Part shown: positions 56,686 to 64,000 of the stretch, in pieces
Layout of the letters: each line of letters opens with the position of its first letter
How positions within the stretch are numbered: the first letter of the stretch is position 1
Assembly (NCBI GenBank): GCA_017893485.1
Contig: CM030361.1
Coordinates: 143,592,941-143,656,940 of the forward strand
Length of the DNA: 64,000 nt
Direction of reading: 5' to 3'
Origin: Hemerocallis citrina
Taxonomy: Eukaryota > Streptophyta > Magnoliopsida > Asparagales > Asphodelaceae
Notes under the pieces: model-generated
What the model was told of the DNA's origin: nothing
Databases searched by the model: none
Seen by the model: only the letters and a program-made list of their open reading frames with translations
Translations under genes and position numbers: made by a program

Positions 56686-58820
56686 TCATTGTCGTCTACC
56701 ACGTTGTGGAGTTGCCTGTGTTAGTGCGGACAACGGGATGTCCTCCTCTTCTTGAATCTCACCCCCAATCTCAGGCCCTGCTTGTTCTTCGTGTTCTGAA
56801 TCGCTTTGAGGTTGAGGTGGGGGCCTTTGAACAACTCTCTTTCGTCGAATACCAGTACGGCCGCTCGTTCGATGTGTGGGGGCCCTTAGTATTGCATCTA
56901 ATGTTGCGCCCTCCCCCACAAGATCAGCTTGTGCACGGCAACACGATAACATCTCCCGTAAGGTATCCTTCGCCTGATCGGCGATGTTGCTATTCAACAT
57001 AGTTACACATTTCTTTGCAAGGGACCAAGTCTGGACCAACTGAGAAACATGAAAAGTTGAATGATTAGGTTACTTAGAAATACACATACATATATGAAAA
57101 CAAATTTATATATAAACTTTAACAATTTAAAACGAAACTTACAAAACTTACAAAATTCCGAACAGTGAATCCCTTTGGTTGGTACATCGGCAACTTAACG
57201 GAATGTTGATCTGCTGGTTCGGTCCCTGGTCGACGGATCGGGACTGCAACTCCAGCATGAGTCTGCAACGTTGGAGAAATGAAACGTCTAGTGACTCTCT
57301 CGTACCAAGCCATGTATATCCTATGCACCGAGAGGTCAAACGGTGGAATGTCACCGATGACTTCTTAGAAATGGTGAACATTCCATCTCTGAACGTATTC
57401 GAAGAAGCAAGCGGCCCAATTGTGACCGGGGGTACGGCCCATTCCTGTGATGTTGTGCATCTCGGCATTGAATGGTGCGGAAACTGGAATCCCTTGGTGA
57501 AGACCAAACCGGCGTAACACTCTATCGGGGTAGTAAAACTCGACAACCCCAAAGTTGATTAACGGTGCTTTCGTGAGCCACAAATCACGCCTGTACGTGC
57601 AAATAGGCGGCAGTCGAATCAGTCGCTCCTCCGTGTAAGGGGACCACACTACACAATCAGCGGCCAACCTATCGAGCTCATCGCGGTAGTATGTCAAGCA
57701 CCTGTTGGGGTTGGCTGTCCATGTCAGTTTGCCTATCTAGTACACACCAATAGGAGGTAGCATGTCAATATCATCGAGAAGAACTCTCCAATATTGAGAT
57801 TGGATCCGTACTACGAGCCGACCTACGTGAATCCGCTCCCAACTCCATATCTGCAGTAAAATCAGAGGCCCATTCATCTGGTTCGAACCTATACTGCACA
57901 AACACAGACTCCAATACAGTGACGAAAGTACTGCACTGCCCCAACTGTAACGGCTGACCCTACCTAGATCGGCGATTAAGGGCAGGAACATCAATGAGAT
58001 GTTATTTCCGGTCGAATTTGGAAACAAGACGGTGCCGAATAGCGTGAGAATGTACGCCCTACAATAGCACTCCACCTCCGCTGCAGTTGAACCGTCATTA
58101 AATCTATTTTTAAACGTATCCTTCAACCACTTTAAACGGATAAATTTTCCATTTATCGCACCGGCTTCTACTTCAACCCCTAAGTACTCCTCCACTATAT
58201 ACACTGGGTCAAAGTCCATCGATCCTATGACTGCCTTTCCATCGATTGGAAGCCCGGTAAGTATGGCAACGTCCTGTAGAGTGACCGTCATCTCCTCAAC
58301 TGGCAGGTGAAATGAGTGTGTCTCGGGCCTCCATCTTTCAAGCAGTGCTTCCAAAAGATGACGATCGCACTTGATGGATGCCATCCTGGTAATGCCGTAG
58401 AACCCACAGTCTCTTAGTATCTCGTGTATATGTGGGTGCACAGGTAGCGGATGACCAGTCCTAAAGCGGCACTCCGTAGCCTCACCGTTCTAAATATTCT
58501 GCGATCGATGCAACAGTTGAAGAGTGAGGAGTGAAGGGTCGAGGGCTCCTTGCCCTCCAGAAGGGACGTATGATGACGAAGGGACTGAAGAAGAGGTGCC
58601 CGCCTCATTTGAATTGACTTCAACCTACATAAAAATAACATTTACATCAATAGACCGAAATGTAATATAATTCTATTACAATCAACAATTAATTACTTAC
58701 ATTAGTACCCTCGGTACGAGCACGACCACGACCACGAACATGTCCACCGCGAGTACGTGGTCCATCACGTGTACCTCTACTACTTCCTCCTACCTCCATG
58801 TTACCCCTTGTGCGTGCCAT
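56686..58820 (-). pseudogene. MULE2 PMD (plant mobile domain) gene, full length with three nonsense codons
   Basis: Exon 1 is 58701-58820 (MARTRGNMEVGGSSRGTRD.., Arg/Gly-rich, 40 codons), donor AAT/GTAAGTAATT. Exon 2 starts at 58624 after ATGTAG (VEVNSNEAGTSSSVP). The plant mobile domain follows: ILRDCGFYGITRM, LLERWRPETHSFHLPVEEMT, VAILTGLPIDGKAVI, ECYCRAYILTLFGTVLFPNS, then CVVWSPYTEERL and FGLHQGIPVSAPFNAEMHN. A second intron (about 57143 or 57152 to 57040) leads to exon 3 (57039-56686), ending in a charged C-terminus (IRRKRVVQRPPPQPQSDSE). In-frame stops occur near 58493 (TAG where MULE1 has Trp), at 57737-57739 (TAG) and at 57365-57367 (TAA); otherwise the frame holds. Host PMD proteins act in silencing and genome stability; the role in a MULE is unknown. 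Confidence 0.8.
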
Positions 58821-59849
58821 TGACAATAGACTCCAAATCCTACGGCTTCAACAAAAATGTTATTAACTACACATAACCTAGATATAAAAAACAACAATCT
58901 CGAAACATCTTCACGACCACAACATCTCAACAACAAAAACATCAAAAATCTCGAAACTTATCCACAACCACAACATCTCAACAACAAAAACAACAACAAT
59001 CTCGAAACATCTCCACTACAACAAATTCTATATAACAATGCCGTTGATTCTCTAAAATTAGCAAATTATAGAATTTTAACTCTTTCTTAGCAAAATTCTA
59101 TATAGAATTCTATATAACAAATTCAACTTAAAAAATTCTAAAATTTCTAACTCTTACTTAATTTTAGCAAAAATCTATATAGAATTCAACAAATACTATA
59201 TAACAATGTCGTTGATAGCAACAACTTCAACTCTTTCAACTCTTTCTTTTTCAACAAAATTAAAACTAAAAATAACAACAATAGCTACCCTACATTGTCA
59301 ACAATAAGTCAATTTCAACTCATCAACTTCACAATAGCATCAAGAGAAACACAATTTTTGCTTAGCAAAAGCTTAAGAAATATACCTTTCAAGTAGGAGA
59401 TTCCAAAGCGAGCTACTGACAAGGTAGAGAAGAGCAAGATTCTTCAACCAAGATCTTCCAAAGACGAAGACGAAATTAAACTAGGTCTACGAAATTGGGT
59501 ATTCGAGATTTAGGGTTTTAAGAAATAATCAAATTTGGTGAATAGGATTGGGAAAAATCGAAAATGGATTAGAGATTAATTGGTTTTGGGGAGTGTATCG
59601 ATCGATTAAAGGCGTAATCGACCACAAAATTGGTGAGGGCGATGGGTTCGTTGAGGGACAGAGAGAAGAAAATAAAGTCCAAGTTTCTAATAATTCGAGA
59701 AGAAGAAGAAAGGGGATCTGCGTTATTAAAAACCATAAAGTCCAAGACTCGGCCTTTGAAAGACCGAGTGGGGTGCTTTGGGAAATAAAAAAAAAGTAGG
59801 GCGGTTTGGAAAAAACTTTACAAAAAAGGGTCGTTTTGGGAAAAAATTC
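58821..59849. other. MULE2 right flank: PMD upstream region and right terminal repeat
   Basis: AT-rich, with repeats of CATCTCAACAACAAAAACA-type sequence (58915-59000) and AATTCTATATA-type sequence (59020-59200). The right terminal repeat (about 59700-59849) has one palindrome of the ACTCGGYCTTT type and ends GGGAAAAAATTC. No gene other than the PMD promoter expected here. Confidence 0.5.
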
Positions 59850-59910
59850 TTAAATATTATAGTCCCACATTGGATGGTTGACTAGTTTTGTATTTGGTTC
59901 CTCCTATGTA

Positions 59911-62093
59911 GAATTTTTTCCCAAACTGTCCCACTTTTTGAAAGTTTTTTCCAAACTATCCTACTTTTTTTTAAAATTTCCAAACTGTCTCACTCGCTTT
60001 CTGAAAAAGCGAGTGTGGTTAAAACCTCATCACTTTTTCAAAAAACGAGTGTGAGACTTTTGATTTTCGAAATTCTAGACTCGCTTTTTGAAAAAGCGAC
60101 CTGTTTTTAACTAAACTCATTTTTTCGAAAAGCGAGTGTGTCATTTTGGTAAATACTTTCGAAAGTGGGTCAGTTTGGTAAATACTTTCAGAAAGTGGAT
60201 CACTTTGGTAACAAGTTCGGGAGGAGAAGGGATTGTTGGTGTTTATGAGGTAGGGTTGGTTAATTAGTGATATTTATTATTGGATTTGTTTTGAGTTATT
60301 TATTACTTGCGGGTTTAATTATTTGTGGCTTTATTAATTAAGGTTTTAGGTTTGAGTAATAAAATATCCAAGCTTGAATTTGCTTTTAAGATTATTATAA
60401 GCACTGTTTATAATAGGCAGTACTTTTTTACCATTAAAATTTGAATTAATTAAAGCATATCTTATACTCTTCTCTTCTGAGTACAAAATTTGGCTATTTT
60501 AACTTATAACTACTTTTTATTCATTAATTAGGGATTTCTGTATTTTTGTATTATGAAGAGTACAAAAAGTATACTAAGTAATTCAAAAAAAACTATGCCA
60601 AACCGAGTATCTGAAACAAATCCCGTGCATATATTAGTTGTAATTTTGAATTAGTAGTTTAATTTTGTTAGAATACATAAAATTTGGTAACTGTAAAGTT
60701 AGACGAGAATTTATCGCTTAGGTAAGAGCTTCCTTTCTTCTATAACTTAGGTCTGCATAAAAATACATGTCAAATATACACATTTGCACTCTAGATTGCT
60801 CCATTTTCCCTTTTAGAAAACATGCAATAAGAAGAAGTTCAAAAAACACACACAAAAAAGTAGTACTTTACATGGAACAGAAAACTTCTTTAAAAAAGGT
60901 CCATTTTCATTTTTGTATGCATTTTATTCAAAATTCTGCAGTGGGTTAAGCTGGATTTCTGAACTAACTCACATGGAACATGAATGATAAAAACAATAGT
61001 TCAATTTTTTCTATATCTACCAGCTTTGTTGCTGGATTGTCCTTGTGCTAATCCTAATACAAAGGGATGCTTTTGTTGTGGCTTTATTGTTTTCTTTGAT
61101 GAACTTCCTCTTATCATCAAATAGCTCACATGTCTTCTTTTGGGTAATCTGTCCTAATCCTTTATCGTTTAAGTTAATTAGGTAATTAGTTGTTAGCTAA
61201 AGAGAATGAACACTTTCACAACAACTGCTTTTTTTGTTGTGGCCTTTATTGAGATAGTATGTCATTCTCAATGTAATACATTTGTTTCTTTGCCTTTTGT
61301 TGTTTAGCTTAATTACACTGGGTAATTTAGTCGGTGCATGGCTTCGTAACTCGTAAGTATATACTATACTAATTATGGGTTTTCAATATAACAACTTTTC
61401 CTTTTTGCACCATAACAAAATTCAATAAAATGGTTATCACATATGTAGTACTACATTGAACACAAGGAGTTGAATCACAGGGAGAAAAGTGAGGAATAAA
61501 GATTACAAGACCATTGAATGATCTTCTTTAATAGTAAAGATGCAAGTATTCTAGGTTTGATTGGCCAAAAGAAAGTAATCTAGGTTCTAGATGTGAAATC
61601 ATTTGAGACATCTAATCATATACGTCCAAAAATACTCCAGAATTAAATTAACTAGTATATATACATTAACTTAATAGAGATAATCGCATTTCTAAGTTGA
61701 GGAAATTGATAACCCTAAATTGATTTGATGTTAGTTAGGGACTGAAAGAATTGGAACGGACTAGGTTAAAACTAGGCTAATTATAATCAACTTGTTACCA
61801 AAATGACCCACTTTCTGAAATTATTTACCAAAATGACCCACGTTTGAAAGTATTTACCAAAATGACACACTCGCTTTTTGAAAAAACGAGTTTGGTTAAA
61901 AATAAGTCGTTTTTTTCAAAAAACGAGTCTAGGATTTCGAAAATCAAAAGTCTCACGCTCGCTCTGAAAAAGCGATGAGGTTTTAACCACTCGCTTTTTC
62001 AGAAAGCGAGTGAGACAGTTTAGGAATTTTAAAAAAAAAGTAGGGTAGTTTGGGAAAAACTTTCAAAAGGTGGGATAGTTTGGGAAAAAATTC
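59911..62093. mobile_element. MULE3, non-autonomous Mutator-like element (2,183 bp)
   Basis: Ends GAATTTTTTCCCAAACTGTC and its inverse; 9-bp duplications TCCTATGTA (59902-59910) and TCCTATATA (62094-62102) with one mismatch. Terminal inverted repeats are about 300 bp (59911-60212 and 61793-62093) and contain palindromes with half-site ACTCGCTTTTT (59995-60145 and 61866-62015). The inner edges read GTTACCAAARTGAYCCACTT facing inward, resembling a MULE end. No transposase or PMD gene. Confidence 0.9.
60213..61792. other. MULE3 interior without recognisable gene
   Basis: About 1.6 kb of AT-rich sequence. Two diverged TTTTTTGTTGTGGCTTTATT-like segments (near 61070 and 61230) hint at an internal duplication. 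Open frames are short. It could be captured host non-coding DNA; nothing identifies it. Confidence 0.4.
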
Positions 62094-62177
62094 TCCTATA
62101 TATAGGAAATATTGTACTCAGTTATTTCTTAATTCAATATTCAGTATTGTATTCATTCTCTCTGATTTATCTTAACA

Positions 62178-62190
62178 TGGTATCAGAGCC
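62178..62190 (+). other. copia primer binding site, initiator tRNA-Met
   Basis: TGGTATCAGAGCC immediately follows the LTR end ..TTAACA without spacer. Confidence 0.9.
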
Positions 62191-62394
62191 AGTTATACAA
62201 ATTTTATTCTCTTAAATTTCTCCATCTAAAAATTCCCAATTATCCAAATTTTTCCTTCTTAAATTTCCTCTACAAAAATTCTCAAATCCCAACAGCCAGA
62301 TTATACAAATTTTCCATTCTCCCCAAAATCCCAAAAAAAAAATTAAATAAAAAAAAATTAAAAAAAATCTTCGTGCAGGGTACTTGAATCTCTC

Positions 62395-64000
62395 ATGGAG
62401 CCTCAATTTCGCCAGTACCTTCCTGTATCCACTAATTTCCTTCTTTCCTCTGCTAAGGATTGGACTGATTGGTCTGCTTCGGTTGAGGCCACTCTTCTCG
62501 GCCATTCTTTATGGGGTCACATTGATGGTTCCACTGTTCGCCCCAAAGATTCTGATACTACCGCTTCCGCTGCCGATAAGCAATTGATTCACACATCTCA
62601 AACCACTTGGGATGATCATGACTGTCGAGTTATTTCCTTCCTCATATCCTCTGTTAACCGTAGTCTTCGTGTTGATCTTCTTCGAGTTTGTCCTGTCAAG
62701 GCTCTTTGGAAACACTTGGTTACCCAGTATGTTCAGAATAGTAGGGCTCGTGAGTATCATCTCCTTGTTCAGTCCGTTCTTGATCAGCAGGGTGATCACA
62801 GTATTCAGGAACATTACACAGCCATGCGCAATATCTAGCGCGAATTGCAGAACCTAGAAAACAGCGAGGTGCATGTCACTCGTGAACGTCTTCAGTTTAT
62901 GTTCTTCATGATGAGTCTTTGACCAGAATATCAGTCTTTATGCAGTCAATTGATCCATCGGGATCCGGTTCCTCGTCTTGAAGCTGCTATTGCTGAGCTT
63001 GTTACTGAAGAAACCCGGTTACGTGCTCTCCCAACTCCTACTTCGCACTCATCCTCTACCAGTGAAAGTGTCCTTGCTGTTGCTCATCGTCCATCCTTCT
63101 CACGCAAGCCTCGCCCCAGCTCTACACCTACTCCTTCTATTCATCGCAGTGTTCCTGTTCGTCATTCCCATTGCACCCACTGTCAGCGGGATGGTCATAC
63201 TCATAGTAACTGCTTTATTCTTCATCCTCAGTTCCTAGCTCAGGCACAGCAGCACAGACAGCAACAGAGTTTGCCTCCTCTCCGCACACCTGGTGCAATG
63301 GTCGTCACTCCAGCCATGCCTTCTCCTGCTCCCTATGATATTCCACAACACCGTCTAGCCCACCTGGATCTTCAGAACTCGGATCAGTCTATCAGTGCTG
63401 GTTCATCTGCCCCTCCTTTCTCTGTCACTCCTGGTATGTCTTCTTCCTGGCTTTTAGATTCTGGTGCTTCACATCATCTCACTAGAAACTGTACACTTCT
63501 CACCACTCGCACTCCACTTACCTCTCATTCACCGTCACTTTACATGGCCGATGGTTCACTACTTCTCACTACACACTCTGGATCTATTAACACTCCAACT
63601 TTCACTTTACCTTTTGTCCTTTATGCCCCTCGTTTATCTACGAACCTTATTTCCATTAGTGCTTTATGTGATAGTGGTCTTACCGTTACCTTTACTTTTT
63701 TTGGACTGTACCATACAGGATCCTCGGACTGGTCATATGATTGGACGCGCTAGCAGACATGGACGTCTATATCATCTAGATTTTCTTCATGCTCATGATT
63801 CCACTTCTAGTTTTGCGGGTATTGTCAGTTCTGATGCTGATTTGTGGTTCAGACGCTTAGGTCACATTAATGCGTCTCGTTTAAAAGATTTGATTCGTAG
63901 TGGTGCTCTTGGTCGTTTTAATTTTACTTTATTATCTGTTTGTCAGGGTTGTAAGTTGGCAAAACACTTAGCCCTCCCTTTTAACAATAAAATCACTTCT
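62395..64000 (+). pseudogene. copia gag-pol start, truncated by window end
   Basis: ATG 62395 opens MEPQFRQYLPVSTNFLLSSA. The copia gag region (WTDWSASVEATLLGHSLWGH, CPVKALWKHLVTQYVQNSRA) runs to TAG at about 62836 where Trp is expected (MRNI*RELQ), then TGA near 62921 (MMSL*PEYQS, expected Arg). From 62950 the frame continues to a zinc knuckle (CTHCQRDGHTHSNC) and protease (SSWLLDSGASHHLTRN). A frameshift lies near 63700. In another frame the pre-integrase region follows: LWFRRLGHINASRLKDLI, CQGCKLAKHLALPF. The integrase core, RT and 3' LTR would lie beyond 64000. Dead because of stops, but otherwise well preserved. Confidence 0.85.

Larger units (their letters stand above)
51939..59849 (+). 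mobile_element. MULE2, Mutator-like element with open transposase frame (7,911 bp)
   Basis: Ends GAATTTTTTCCCAAAACGAC and its inverse; perfect 9-bp duplication TTAAATATT at 51930-51938 and 59850-59858. Order: terminal repeat with palindromes, 5' UTR intron, transposase (52556-55225, plus), 619-bp inverted-repeat array (55440-56058), PMD gene (56686-58820, minus), right terminal repeat. Layout is the same as in MULE1, but the transposase is uninterrupted and the PMD gene is full length with nonsense codons. Confidence 0.95.
51928..62177 (+). mobile_element. copia 5' LTR (about 138 bp) split by MULE2 and MULE3
   Basis: The LTR begins TGTTAAATATT at 51928, continues ATAGTCCCACATTGG at 59859 and resumes at 62103 to end ATCTTAACA at 62177. 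Its pieces are 51928-51938, 59859-59910 and 62103-62177. TGTTAA and TTAACA form the terminal inverted repeat; the primer site follows at once. A TATA-like CTATATATAGG spans 62096-62106 at the MULE3 edge. The short LTR and adjacent ATGGTATCAGAGC suit the Ale-like copia group, a tentative placement. Confidence 0.85.

Noticed and set aside
57179..57517. 112-codon plus-strand ORF opposite the PMD gene
   Set aside because: The opposite strand carries recognisable PMD protein sequence in a consistent frame, so this is its shadow.

Overview
The window is nuclear DNA of a flowering plant, probably a eudicot. It is AT-rich and made almost entirely of nested transposable elements, as in a repeat-rich (pericentromere-like) region. 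I found no convincing host gene, rRNA or true tRNA gene. Plant-type features are LTR retrotransposons of the Athila, Tekay/Del (chromodomain), Tat and copia groups, an L1-type LINE, Mutator-like elements (MULEs) carrying a plant mobile domain (PMD) gene, and hAT- and Harbinger-like MITEs. The species cannot be named from the sequence.

Left third (1-28 kb): an Athila-type LTR with a truncated gag (740-3606) is followed by units of an intron-containing coiled-coil ORF of unknown function (3815-4934, 5298-9487, 26400-27635). A Tekay-type gypsy element on the minus strand (E1, 9898-21211) sits among them. It keeps gag, protease, RT, RNase H, integrase and chromodomain, but a solo LTR (S1, 12522-15974) lies directly behind the RT catalytic motif. 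To its left are a solo LTR of E1 (5442-8376) and a second copy of E1's right flank. A microhomology-joined tandem duplication followed by LTR-LTR recombination explains this layout. The flank also carries another solo LTR (S2, 22314-26399).

Middle (28-37 kb): a heavily mutated Tat-type gypsy element on the minus strand (28440-33710), with a 70-bp tandem array beyond its pol, is followed by several MITEs (33859-35965).

Right part (36-64 kb): one minus-strand LINE is split into three pieces (36087-37056, 45352-46686, 49963-51927) by a solo LTR (S3) and by a short retrotransposon with a 206-bp interior (E3). MULE1 (37205-44271) is inserted in one E3 LTR. A copia element on the plus strand starts at 51928 and runs off the window; its roughly 138-bp 5' LTR was hit by both MULE2 (51939-59849) and MULE3 (59911-62093).

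The most interesting system is the MULE family. MULE1 and MULE2 each carry a MuDR-type transposase gene converging on a PMD gene. Between the two 3' ends lies an array of short perfect palindromes; in MULE2 the array itself folds into a 619-bp inverted repeat. The same palindrome type lies at the termini of all three MULEs, with an element-specific core. MULE2 has an open 889-codon transposase frame, though one predicted zinc ligand is changed.
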